Positions 17,084-25,670 of a stretch of DNA of 64,000 bases are shown here, piece by piece. The position numbers and the translations under genes are program-made. This DNA comes from Candidatus Melainabacteria bacterium SSGW_16 (GTDB lineage Bacteria; Cyanobacteriota; Vampirovibrionia; 2-02-FULL-35-15): positions 62,001 to 126,000 of the forward strand of contig DUDS01000032.1 in the NCBI GenBank assembly GCA_004769085.1, written 5' to 3'. The notes under the pieces are model-generated. The model was not told where the DNA came from and did no database searches. It was given only the letters and a program-made list of their open reading frames with translations. Position 1 is the first letter of the stretch, and every line of letters begins with the position of its first letter.

Positions 17084-18950
17084 AGTTCTTTCAATTATTG
17101 CATCCAGCATCTTTGCAATCATTGCTTCATCTCTTAGCCTTATCAGTTCTATTTTTTCAATAATTTATCAGCATCCTTTTGCTTTTGCTTTAACTTATAA
17201 TCTTGGATTTCCTTTAGGCAAAATTGAGCTTGTTATAGATCCTCTTTCTGCATTTTTTATTATGATCATTTCAATTCTTGTAATCCCAGTTTCAATTTAT
17301 TCAATTGGGTATCTTAAAAAAGAATATATTGAAAAGAATGTTGGCATTTTAGGATTCTTGTATCAATTATTTATTCTTTCAATGCTGCTTGTAGTATGCT
17401 CTGGTAACGGCTTTCAGTTTCTTATATTTTGGGAATTAATGACACTGATTTCTTTTGCCTTTGTAATTTCTGATATAACAAACTCAGATTCACAAAAAGC
17501 AGGCTTTATTTATCTTTTAATGACTCACATAGGTTCAGCCTTTTTATTATTTACATTTCTAATTTTTGCCAAATATACTGGTAGTTTTTCATTCACATCG
17601 TTTCATGGAATTTCAAATGCTATGCCTGATTGGTTAAAATTAACATTATTTCTATTTATACTTATAGGTTTTGGAACAAAGGCTGGGATTATACCGTTAC
17701 ATATCTGGCTTCCAGAAGCACATCCGGCAGCACCAAGTCACATATCTGCTCTTATGTCTGGGGTAATGATTAAAACCGGAATTTACGGGATTCTAAGATT
17801 TGTATTTGATTTTTTAAGCCCATTTCCATATTGGTGGGGAATTTTATTAGGAATGATTGCAATAATTACAGCCATCTTAGGAATAATTTTTGCTTCATCA
17901 GAAAGTAATATAAAAAGAATTCTAGCTTATAGCAGCATTGAAAACATCGGGATAATTTTGCTCCCAATCGGTGCTAGTATGATATTTTTTGGTTTCGGAC
18001 AAAAAGAACTTGCAGCTTTAACTTTGATACCAGCTTTATTTCATTCCTTAAATCATTCCTTATTTAAAGGTTTGTTATTTACAAGTGTTGGTGCTGTTAT
18101 TTCTGTTACTCATATAAAAAACATTGAAAAGCTTGGTGGATTAATTAAAGTTATTCCGAAAACAGCGTTTTTATTTTTAATTGGAGCATTATCAATTTCT
18201 GCATTCCCTCCGTTTAATGGGTTTATCAGCAAATGGCTGACTTTCCAGTCATTACTCCTTTTATTTCAACTAAAATCAGAAACAATTAAACTGCTTGCCC
18301 CAATTGCTGCCAGTCTTCTTGGCTTTGTAAGTGCAATCTCTGCAGCAACTTTTGTTAAAACATTTAGCGGAATATTTTTAGGAATGCCCAGAACACACAA
18401 ATCAATCAATGCTCAGGAAGCAACTCCGTCTATGATTCTGAGTATGTCAATTTTGGCACTGCTGTGTTTGTTAATAGGGATTTTCCCTAATATACCCTTT
18501 TCACTAATTAAAACAATTACTTATTCAATAATTGGACTTGATTCTGCATCAATAACTGCCTTTAATAATTTGCCTGGCTTTAATAATTTATTTATTTCAC
18601 CGGCTTTAGTTTTTATTTTATTAATAGCAACTCTTTGTTTAACTTACATAGTTGTAAATAACCTAGGTTCTAAAATTCCTATACGAAAGGATGAAACGTG
18701 GAGTTGTGGAGTTAAACCAAAATCAGAATTCGGTCATACTCCAAAAGGATTTAGCCAGCCTCTAAACGTAATATTTTCAGAACTTCATACACCAGAGAGT
18801 TTTTATCATGACTACATATACCTACCAATAACTAATGGGCTAATGAGTTTATCCCATAAAATAAAACCACTACAATCAGGTATTTTACAAATCGATCTAT
18901 TTTATATTTTTCTAACTCTAATTGTTTGTTTGGTATGGCTTAGATTATGA
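16995..18950 (+). CDS. hyfB: Hydrogenase-4-type membrane subunit HyfB (proton-pumping module)
   Basis: A 651-residue multi-spanning protein of the NuoL/MrpA proton-translocating transporter family, HyfB/HycC type. About 15 hydrophobic helices are visible, with the conserved FGTKAGIIPLHIWLPEAHPAAPSHISALMSG block (given here as landmarks FGTKAGIIPLHIWLPEAH and PSHISALMSG) and the ILAYSSIENIG segment. The inferred role is moving H+ or Na+ coupled to the hydrogenase-like peripheral arm. The start is supported by GAGGT 7 nt upstream and overlaps the arsR tail. The stop overlaps hyfC in ATGA. Confidence 0.9.
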   Translation: MILEALLLKYSFLIFVLGAIFVFLICLKSKVLSIIASSIFAIIASSLSLISSIFSIIYQHPFAFALTYNLGFPLGKIELVIDPLSAFFIMIISILVIPVSIYSIGYLKKEYIEKNVGILGFLYQLFILSMLLVVCSGNGFQFLIFWELMTLISFAFVISDITNSDSQKAGFIYLLMTHIGSAFLLFTFLIFAKYTGSFSFTSFHGISNAMPDWLKLTLFLFILIGFGTKAGIIPLHIWLPEAHPAAPSHISALMSGVMIKTGIYGILRFVFDFLSPFPYWWGILLGMIAIITAILGIIFASSESNIKRILAYSSIENIGIILLPIGASMIFFGFGQKELAALTLIPALFHSLNHSLFKGLLFTSVGAVISVTHIKNIEKLGGLIKVIPKTAFLFLIGALSISAFPPFNGFISKWLTFQSLLLLFQLKSETIKLLAPIAASLLGFVSAISAATFVKTFSGIFLGMPRTHKSINAQEATPSMILSMSILALLCLLIGIFPNIPFSLIKTITYSIIGLDSASITAFNNLPGFNNLFISPALVFILLIATLCLTYIVVNNLGSKIPIRKDETWSCGVKPKSEFGHTPKGFSQPLNVIFSELHTPESFYHDYIYLPITNGLMSLSHKIKPLQSGILQIDLFYIFLTLIVCLVWLRL

Positions 18951-19918
18951 ATACACCACAGCTACAAACTATAATTTTGACTTTGCTTCACATAGTGCTA
19001 TTCCTATTACTGGCTCCTTTTATAAATACTTTTATAAAAAAGGTAAAAGCAATATTACAAGGACGTTTCGGTCCTCCAATATTACAGGGTTATTTTGACT
19101 TAAAAAAATATTTCTACAAAGAAACTGTTGTTTCAAATCAAACATCATGGATTTTTCTGGCTACACCATTTATATTTTTTACAACAACACTTGTAGCGTC
19201 TATTCTTATACCTACTTTTACTACCTTATACCTCCCGAATTTGTTTGGAGGAGTCATTCTGCTGATTTATCTTTTTGGCTTAGGAAGATTTTTTATGGCA
19301 ACAAGTTCAATGGAACCACATAGTGGGTTTTGCAGCATGGCAAGCAGCCGTGAAATGATGTTATCAGTATTAATTGAACCTGTAATGTTGCTTTCGTTAT
19401 TTGTTTTTGTTTTAACTAGTGGAAGCAATAACATCTCTGAAATAATAAATCATTTATCGAATAAAGGCATTAGTTTATTTACACCTATTTATTTACTAAC
19501 AATACTTGCATTATTTACAGCTTCTTTAGCTGAGATGTGCAGAATACCTTTTGATAACCCTGAAACACATTACGAACTAACCATGATTCACGAAGGAATG
19601 CTTCTTGAATACTCGGGAAAATCTTTAGGACTAATGCTTTTCTCAAGCTCCCTAAAACAATTGCTCATAATTTCACTAATTGCAAACCTTCTATTTCCCT
19701 GGCATATGTGTAATAACTTTGCTATTTCTTCTATTCTGCTTGCAATTTCAATTTACATTGCAAAAGTTTTATTTCTCTCAACTGTAATTGCTTTTATAGA
19801 AACAGCAATATCCAAGGTCAGGCTTTTTAAAGTAAGAGAAATTCTTATGGCTTCCTTTGTAATATCTATAATTGCTCTTGTCATCGCTGTTCAGAAAGAA
19901 AGCAGGTTTGGATTATGA
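18947..19918 (+). CDS. hyfC: Hydrogenase-4-type membrane subunit HyfC (NuoH-like)
   Basis: A 323-residue membrane subunit homologous to NuoH and to HycD/HyfC, the helix bundle that joins the peripheral arm to the pump. Landmarks are KAILQGRFGPPILQGYFDLKK near the N-terminus, SSMEPHSGFCSMASSREMM in the middle and EMCRIPFDNPETHYELTMIHE, the acidic loop typical of the family. It starts in an ATGA overlap with hyfB and ends in an ATGA overlap with hyfE, so the subunits are translationally coupled. Confidence 0.92.
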   Translation: MNTPQLQTIILTLLHIVLFLLLAPFINTFIKKVKAILQGRFGPPILQGYFDLKKYFYKETVVSNQTSWIFLATPFIFFTTTLVASILIPTFTTLYLPNLFGGVILLIYLFGLGRFFMATSSMEPHSGFCSMASSREMMLSVLIEPVMLLSLFVFVLTSGSNNISEIINHLSNKGISLFTPIYLLTILALFTASLAEMCRIPFDNPETHYELTMIHEGMLLEYSGKSLGLMLFSSSLKQLLIISLIANLLFPWHMCNNFAISSILLAISIYIAKVLFLSTVIAFIETAISKVRLFKVREILMASFVISIIALVIAVQKESRFGL

Positions 19919-20580
19919 GTTCCTTAGAACAACTTTCAGGCTATGCTATCGGAGTAGTACTGGTAGTAAGCATTTTAATGTCTGGCTGCCACCGTCTTGA
20001 AACAATGGTCAGACTTTTTGTTATCCAGTCTTTTGGATTAATTTTAATTTTGCTATTTGCAGGATTAATTAACAACAATTCTGGGACCATAACATTTTGT
20101 GCAATTACCTTTCTTGCTAAATGTATTTTAATTCCTATAATTCTTTTAAAAGTTCTGGAAAATATTCACATAAATAGACAGATAGAGACCTATGTAGGTC
20201 TTCCAACATCAATGCTTATATGTTGTATTTTGACTGCTTTTATATTTGAAGCTATTCCAAACATTGGCATTGAAAAAGAGATCCATGTGTTGTCAAGTGG
20301 ATTACTTAGCAGCTCTATTTCAATGATTATAATTGGTTTATTTATTATGATGACAAGAAAAAAAGCATTTGCTCAGATACTTGGTTTATATGTAATGGAA
20401 AATGGTATTTTTGCTTTAACGATTAACACTATTTTTGAAATGCCACATATTGTTGAAATGGGAATATTCCTGGATTTGCTTATTGGTGCACTTGTTATGG
20501 GAGTATGGGTTTACAGGATAAAACAATCTTTTGAAACTATAAATGTAGAAGATAATGAAGAAGCTAAAAGGATAGGATGA
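19915..20580 (+). CDS. hyfE: Hydrogenase-4-type membrane subunit HyfE
   Basis: A 221-residue membrane protein with about six or seven hydrophobic helices, matching HyfE, the NuoK-like subunit of Hyf-type complexes. The helix carrying FAQILGLYVMENGIFAL resembles the NuoK glutamate helix; E here is a candidate proton-path residue. Assignment rests on this motif, size, and position between hyfC and hyfF. It overlaps both neighbours by ATGA. Confidence 0.85.
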   Translation: MSSLEQLSGYAIGVVLVVSILMSGCHRLETMVRLFVIQSFGLILILLFAGLINNNSGTITFCAITFLAKCILIPIILLKVLENIHINRQIETYVGLPTSMLICCILTAFIFEAIPNIGIEKEIHVLSSGLLSSSISMIIIGLFIMMTRKKAFAQILGLYVMENGIFALTINTIFEMPHIVEMGIFLDLLIGALVMGVWVYRIKQSFETINVEDNEEAKRIG

Positions 20581-22193
20581 TCCATAAAGAAATAATTTTC
20601 TTCCTGAGTGTGCCTGTACTTGCAGCACTGTCTTCTTTGATCATTAAAGACAAAAAAAAGATTGGTAAAGTACAAAGCATATGTATGATTGTTTTATTTT
20701 TCTTAGGGTTAAATCTTATAAGAGAAATCTTAAAAAGCACTAATATTGTCGCTTTTAACAATTTTATTTACCTGGATGCATTAAGTGGATTAATGATTTT
20801 TTTAATTAGCCTGGTAGGTACAATAGCTTCAATCTATTCAATCGGATATATGACGAATGAAGTAGAGGAAAAAATTCATAATATATGGAAACTAAAAGGA
20901 TACTATGTTTTATTTAATATTTTTATCCTTACAATGCTATTAACTGTTATGGTAAACAGCATTGGGATAATATGGATTGCTATTGAGCTTACAACTTTAG
21001 TTTCAGCATTTTTAGTAGGGTACTACAATAAAGAAGCTCCTGTTGAAGCATCCTGGAAATATATAATTCTTTGTACAGTTGGAATTGCATTTGCAATGAT
21101 TGGAATTGTTCTTGGATATTATGCAGTCACACACACAGGCGGAACAAAAGAGTTAGGTTTAAACTGGAATTATTTAACAACAATTGCACCTGAGTTAGAT
21201 CCTGATTTGATGAAAATTGCTTTTGTTTTCATACTTATTGGCTTTGGCACAAAAGCAGGTCTTGCTCCAATGCATTCCTGGTTACCAGATGCTCACAGTG
21301 AAGCGCCTACACCGGTTAGTGCATTGCTTTCGGGTGTCCTTATAAAATGCGGGATTTACGGAATAATAAGGTTTGCGGTTATAACTAATTTAGCAATAGG
21401 AAGCTTATTTACAAGTAAATTGATTTTAGTTTTCGGACTTATTTCACTTGGCATTTCTGTACCATTTATACTTATACAAAAACATATAAAAAGGCTTCTT
21501 GCATACTCTAGTTTAGAACATATTGGAATTATTGCTTGTGGGTTAGGATTTGCAAATCCAATATCAGTATTTGGTGCACTATTTCATATGATAAATCATG
21601 CCATGGTAAAATCCCTGATGTTTTTTACAGCAGGTAATATATCACTGAAATTTCACAGTAAAGATATGGAACATATAAAAGGTGCTATTCAGCTTATGCC
21701 AGTTAGTGGAATTGTTCTCTTAGTGGGTGGACTTGCTCTTGCCGGCTCACCACCATTTTCAATATTTCTTAGTGAGTTTTATATCCTGTGTGGTGGCTTT
21801 GAAGGGAATCACTGGTTTGCAAGCGCACTATTTGTTCTATTTCTAGTAATTGTTTTCGGTGGACTAACTCATCATCTGCTACAAATGGCATTAGGAGAAC
21901 CAAACAATTTAAGTAATAATAAAATTAAGATTTCAAAAGGTGAGATAGGCAGATCAAGTATCTTAAGTTTAGTAATCCCGCTTTTAATGGTCTGCTTACT
22001 TGGCGTTTGGATACCTGGACCTCTTTTTAAACTAATTACTGAAGCAACAAAAATAATTACTCTTGACAGAACAAATTCTTACGCATTTACAAATCATAGA
22101 ATTCACCCCCAAGTTTATATAAAAAACTCGGTGAATCCGATCCTGCTAGAAGGATCAGCAGATGGAAGCTCCAGTTTGTCTGGAGCTATATAA
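20577..22193 (+). CDS. hyfF: Hydrogenase-4-type membrane subunit HyfF (NuoN/M-like)
   Basis: A 538-residue second antiporter-like subunit. The family block is present as FGTKAGLAPMHSWLPDAHSE followed by PTPVSALLSG, then RLLAYSSLEHIGIIACG and AMVKSLMFFTAG. It probably forms another ion channel of the membrane arm. The last 30 or so residues (HRIHPQVYIKNSVNPILLEG onwards) are hydrophilic and are encoded by DNA full of inverted repeats. Its 3' end overlaps the preferred hyfG start by 32 nt. Confidence 0.92.
   Translation: MIHKEIIFFLSVPVLAALSSLIIKDKKKIGKVQSICMIVLFFLGLNLIREILKSTNIVAFNNFIYLDALSGLMIFLISLVGTIASIYSIGYMTNEVEEKIHNIWKLKGYYVLFNIFILTMLLTVMVNSIGIIWIAIELTTLVSAFLVGYYNKEAPVEASWKYIILCTVGIAFAMIGIVLGYYAVTHTGGTKELGLNWNYLTTIAPELDPDLMKIAFVFILIGFGTKAGLAPMHSWLPDAHSEAPTPVSALLSGVLIKCGIYGIIRFAVITNLAIGSLFTSKLILVFGLISLGISVPFILIQKHIKRLLAYSSLEHIGIIACGLGFANPISVFGALFHMINHAMVKSLMFFTAGNISLKFHSKDMEHIKGAIQLMPVSGIVLLVGGLALAGSPPFSIFLSEFYILCGGFEGNHWFASALFVLFLVIVFGGLTHHLLQMALGEPNNLSNNKIKISKGEIGRSSILSLVIPLLMVCLLGVWIPGPLFKLITEATKIITLDRTNSYAFTNHRIHPQVYIKNSVNPILLEGSADGSSSLSGAI
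22101..22187. repeat. Cluster of three inverted repeats at the hyfF/hyfG junction
   Basis: Three inverted repeats are stacked at the hyfF 3' end: ATTCACC (22101-22107) with GGTGAAT (22130-22136); GATCC (22139-22143) with GGATC (22152-22156); and AGCTCC (22167-22172) with GGAGCT (22182-22187). The middle hairpin covers the AGAAGGA ribosome site of the hyfG start at 22162, and the last covers its first codons. This may set the translation of the catalytic subunit relative to the membrane subunits. There is no U-tract, so a terminator is unlikely. Confidence 0.55.
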
Positions 22194-23799
22194 AAAAATG
22201 AAGACAAAAGAAACAAATACTTTAATTGAGCAAATAATAAGTTTTCTAAAAGAATACTCTACTGTTCACAAACTTATTAGTCAAAATCATATTGAGTTTA
22301 CAATCGATAAAAGTATTTTAGCTATAGCATCAGAACATATAACAAAAGAGCCTGAACTTAATGCCTCACTAATCACTATAACTGCAACAGATGAAAGAGA
22401 ATTAAACAACAGCTACGTGATTTATGCAGTTTTCTCTCTAAGAAAAATAAATCATCTACTTACACTAAAAGCAACTATTGATAAATCTAATCCTTCATAT
22501 CCAGCTATAAGCACAAAGATTACATATGCAAACTGGCATGAAAGAGAAATCCATGATCTTTTTGGTATCATACCAGAAGGCATAGAGTTGAGCCCTCTTA
22601 TTTTACATAGGGATTGGCACCCGGGGAAAAACTTTCCAATGCGAAGAGATTTTCCAAAAGACAAAGAAGTACCTATTACCGATCATGAACTGGAATTTCA
22701 GGAACCACATGGAGAAGGTCTTCATCAGATAGCAGTTGGTCCAATTCATGCAGGTATTATCGAGCCAGGGCATCTTAGATTTTCTGCATTAGGTGAAGAA
22801 ATTCACAAATTCGATGTTCAGCTTTTTTATACCCATAAAGGTATAGAAAAGATGTTAGAAGGTAAAACCATAATCGAAGCACTAACATTAGCAGAACATA
22901 CATGCGGAATGTGTTCTTATAGTCACTCAACAGCTTTTTGTATAGCAATTGAATCTCTGGGAAATATCTCAATTCCACCCAGAGCCTTATTTATCAGAAC
23001 ACTTTGCCTTGAACTTGAAAGACTTGGAAGTCATATGGCAGATCTTTTTTCCATCTGCTCAGCTGGTGGGTTTGGCTTTGCATCTGTACATGCAGCAAGA
23101 TTAAGAGAAATAATAATGAGATCAATATATAAACTCACTGGCAGCAGATTTTTTAGAGGATTAAATATAATTGGTGGATTACAAAAAAATATTCCTGATA
23201 AAGTTCTTGATTCATTAGCACAACAACTCTTACTTTTTAAATCAGATTTTAAAGAATTAGAAAAATTGATTTTAAGCACAGATAGTCTGCTGGACAGGCT
23301 GGAATTAACTGGTTTTTTATCAGATGAGCAGGCTATTTCACTTGGGCTTGTAGGTCCAGGTGCACGTGGTTCAGGTATCAATATAGATGTAAGAAGAGAT
23401 AATCCTTATTTAGCTTATAAGAGATATAAAATTAATGTGCCTGTCTATACTACTGGTGATGCATTAGCCAGAACACAGGTAAGAATTGATGAAGTAAATG
23501 AATCTTTAAGGTTAATTAAAGAACTAATAGAAGATTTACCTGATGGAGAAGTTTTAACCGAACAAAAATCTTATTCACAATACACACCTGCCTTAGGAAT
23601 TATTGAATCTCCAAAAGGTGAGCTTGTTCACTGGGTAATGCTCGACAAAGAAAACAAAATCTTTCGTCATCATATACGAAGTGCATCATATATAAACTGG
23701 CGGGGAGTAGCACAGGCAACTATGGGCAAAAACATAATTCCAGATGGCCCTTTAGTAAATAAAAGTTTTAATTTGTGTTATGCATGTGTGGACAGATAA
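22162..23799 (+). CDS. hyfG: Group 4 [NiFe]-hydrogenase-type large subunit HyfG/HycE
   Basis: A 545-residue fusion of a NuoC-like N-terminal domain (about 1-170, with WHEREIHDLFGI and FPMRRDFP) and a NuoD-like catalytic domain. The two Ni-binding CxxC motifs of hydrogenases are kept: EHTCGMCSYSHS (C248, C251) and LCYACVDR (C539, C542). The usual DPC before the last motif is NLC here. The protein ends right after CVDR, so there is no C-terminal extension for the maturation protease to remove. The start at 22162 is favoured by AGAAGGA; an ATG at 22198 is the alternative. The expected role is the H2 or proton active site on the cytoplasmic side, although the partner small subunit is unusual. Confidence 0.9.
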   Translation: MEAPVCLELYKKMKTKETNTLIEQIISFLKEYSTVHKLISQNHIEFTIDKSILAIASEHITKEPELNASLITITATDERELNNSYVIYAVFSLRKINHLLTLKATIDKSNPSYPAISTKITYANWHEREIHDLFGIIPEGIELSPLILHRDWHPGKNFPMRRDFPKDKEVPITDHELEFQEPHGEGLHQIAVGPIHAGIIEPGHLRFSALGEEIHKFDVQLFYTHKGIEKMLEGKTIIEALTLAEHTCGMCSYSHSTAFCIAIESLGNISIPPRALFIRTLCLELERLGSHMADLFSICSAGGFGFASVHAARLREIIMRSIYKLTGSRFFRGLNIIGGLQKNIPDKVLDSLAQQLLLFKSDFKELEKLILSTDSLLDRLELTGFLSDEQAISLGLVGPGARGSGINIDVRRDNPYLAYKRYKINVPVYTTGDALARTQVRIDEVNESLRLIKELIEDLPDGEVLTEQKSYSQYTPALGIIESPKGELVHWVMLDKENKIFRHHIRSASYINWRGVAQATMGKNIIPDGPLVNKSFNLCYACVDR

Positions 23800-23817
23800 A
23801 CTGAGGTAAAGATAAAA

Positions 23818-24390
23818 ATGCTTGATATTTTAAAAATGTGGATAACAAAAGGGGATTTTACTGAAACACCACCAAATATTAGAGATCTTGATATTAACAA
23901 CTGGCAAAAAGATTTAAGCAGAATTAATAACCTAGATAAAAAAATAAAAAATGCATTAAGTCGTTCACTAGCAGTTAGGCACTTAGATTTAGGTTCTTGC
24001 AATGCAGAAGAGGCTGAGCTTATTGCTTTATCAAATCCTTTTTATGATATTAGTCGTTTTGGAATTGAGTTTACAGCTTCACCACGACATGCAGATGTCT
24101 TAGCTGTAACTGGTCCGGTTACCAGACATCTTAAAATAGCAATGGAACGAACCTATAATGCAATGCCAAATCCAAAAATAGTGATAGCAATTGGAGATGG
24201 TGCCTGCAACGGATCAATATATGAAAAGACATACGCTTGTCTGGGAAGAGTAGATCAATTTCTTCCTGTGGATTTTTATATTCCCGGAGATCCACCAACA
24301 CCGGAAGAAATTATAAAAGGATTTTTAGTGTGTAAAATGTTTCTAGCAAACAAGGAGGAGAAAAAATGGATAAGAAAGATGGACTCTTAA
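23818..24390 (+). CDS. hyfI: Hydrogenase-4-type small subunit HyfI (NuoB-like) with altered Fe-S ligands
   Basis: A 190-residue NuoB-like subunit aligned throughout: DLGSCNAEEAE, RFGIEFTASPRHADVLAVTG, MPNPKIVIAIGDG, then LPVDFYIPGDPPTPEE. The family normally binds a proximal [4Fe-4S] cluster through CxxC, GxC and GCPP. Here C61 remains, but the second Cys is E64, the third is G128 (a Cys lies at 130) and GCPP is GDPP with D158. So three canonical ligands are gone while the fold motifs stay. I rechecked these codons in the DNA. Electron transfer to and from the Ni site is therefore doubtful, and no HyfH/HycF ferredoxin-like gene is nearby. TGAGGT precedes the ATG. Confidence 0.88.
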   Translation: MLDILKMWITKGDFTETPPNIRDLDINNWQKDLSRINNLDKKIKNALSRSLAVRHLDLGSCNAEEAELIALSNPFYDISRFGIEFTASPRHADVLAVTGPVTRHLKIAMERTYNAMPNPKIVIAIGDGACNGSIYEKTYACLGRVDQFLPVDFYIPGDPPTPEEIIKGFLVCKMFLANKEEKKWIRKMDS

Positions 24391-24953
24391 AAATTGATGT
24401 CTTGTCAGTTGGACTTTTTGGGCTTGCTGTAGGTGCCCTAACGTTAGGGTTTGTACAAATAGGAATAATTCCACACAATGATGATTTGGCTATATCAATT
24501 ATTTGTCTTATTTTCGGAGGATTAGTTCAAGTGGTTGCCGGGATGGTTGACATAAAATATCACGACCAGCTTGGTGGAACCGCACTTACAATGTATGGTT
24601 TTTACTGGACCTCAATTTTTGTCGTTAAGATTTTAGGACTAGTAGAAGGTTTTCACTGGGATAATATTCTTTTTCTTCCAATTGTAGCTATCTATACAAT
24701 TTTTTCTCTTATTATGATTTATCTTACTGGACATAAGTCATTTACCTTAATGCTACTGCATGTCTTTATTACAGCTGTTTTTACGATTGATATTTTTATT
24801 AAATTAAACTATCCATTTGAATATTATGCAGGAATTGACCACATAATAATTGGCTCAATTGCACTTTATCATGCAATGGTAACACTGGTAAATAAATACA
24901 CCGGCAAGGCTGGATATCTACTGGGCAAGGCGCCATTCAGCTTTAAACAATAA
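24366..24953 (+). CDS. GPR1/FUN34/YaaH-family acetate transporter-like protein
   Basis: A 195-residue protein with six predicted helices, matching the SatP/YaaH acetate-succinate transporter family: FGGLVQVVAGMVDIKYHD and LGGTALTMYGFYWTS align with the GGLxQxxAGM and FxxYGxFW signatures. The usual N-terminal NPxPLG motif is replaced by a shorter, divergent start. A strong AGGAGG site lies inside the end of hyfI, which it overlaps by 25 nt, so it belongs to the hydrogenase operon. That links the complex with uptake or release of acetate or a similar acid; this link is inference. Confidence 0.8.
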   Translation: MDKKDGLLKIDVLSVGLFGLAVGALTLGFVQIGIIPHNDDLAISIICLIFGGLVQVVAGMVDIKYHDQLGGTALTMYGFYWTSIFVVKILGLVEGFHWDNILFLPIVAIYTIFSLIMIYLTGHKSFTLMLLHVFITAVFTIDIFIKLNYPFEYYAGIDHIIIGSIALYHAMVTLVNKYTGKAGYLLGKAPFSFKQ

Positions 24954-24962
24954 TAATTCAAA

Positions 24963-25670
24963 GTGAATATTTGGAAAAATTTGTTAATTTTATTGCTGGT
25001 TGTAATATGCAATTTAATCATTTTTCCCGTCCTGGCAGTTGAAAATGATTTAGGCTTATGGACACCTATTTACATAAAGCTACCTGTTACTGAGAAAATA
25101 ATAACTCAACTTGAAATCAATCCACGTATACAGGAAAACATTACTCACATTAATCAGCTACTTGTAAGACCTTCAGTTGGATATCAGTTAACTAAAAATC
25201 TTTCTATCTGGCAAGGATATGCATGGGTTACAAATTATATTCCTAGCTTTGTGAATGAAAATAGAATCTGGCAACAAATACTTTATGAAAAGGAAATAGG
25301 CAGATTTGTTTTTTCCAGCAGGTCACGTTTAGAAGAAAGATTTATTGAAAATGTTCACGGTACACCAGTAAGATTTCGTAATATGTTTAGAGCCCAGTAT
25401 GCTTTAGATAAAAATAAGCACTGGGCATTTGTAATTTATGATGAACCGTTTATAAATATTGGATCACATTTTCAGGGTCCACAATCCGGGATAGATCAAA
25501 ACAGATTTTTTGTAGGGTTAAATAAAAAATTTACCCAAAATACAAGTATTGAAGGTGGATATTTAATGCAATATTTAAATGTTGCTTCACCAATTCAAGA
25601 TAGGTTAAATCATAATATTTTAGTTAACCTTTATTTGACTTTGCCACAGGTTATAAAAAGAAAAGAATAA
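24963..25670 (+). CDS. DUF2490 outer membrane beta-barrel protein (GTG start)
   Basis: A 235-residue DUF2490 protein starting at GTG, 9 nt after the acetate-transporter-like gene, so it is co-transcribed with the hydrogenase operon. The signal peptide ends near LAV (about residue 22). Signature strands: LGLWTPIYIKLPV, LEINPRIQENITHINQL, GYQLTKNLSIWQGYAWV, ENRIWQQILYE, RSRLEERF and GIDQNRFFVGLN. It is closest to the copy at 2996-3697. No clear ribosome site precedes the GTG, which fits translational coupling. Its stop overlaps the next gene by one base. Confidence 0.8.
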   Translation: MNIWKNLLILLLVVICNLIIFPVLAVENDLGLWTPIYIKLPVTEKIITQLEINPRIQENITHINQLLVRPSVGYQLTKNLSIWQGYAWVTNYIPSFVNENRIWQQILYEKEIGRFVFSSRSRLEERFIENVHGTPVRFRNMFRAQYALDKNKHWAFVIYDEPFINIGSHFQGPQSGIDQNRFFVGLNKKFTQNTSIEGGYLMQYLNVASPIQDRLNHNILVNLYLTLPQVIKRKE

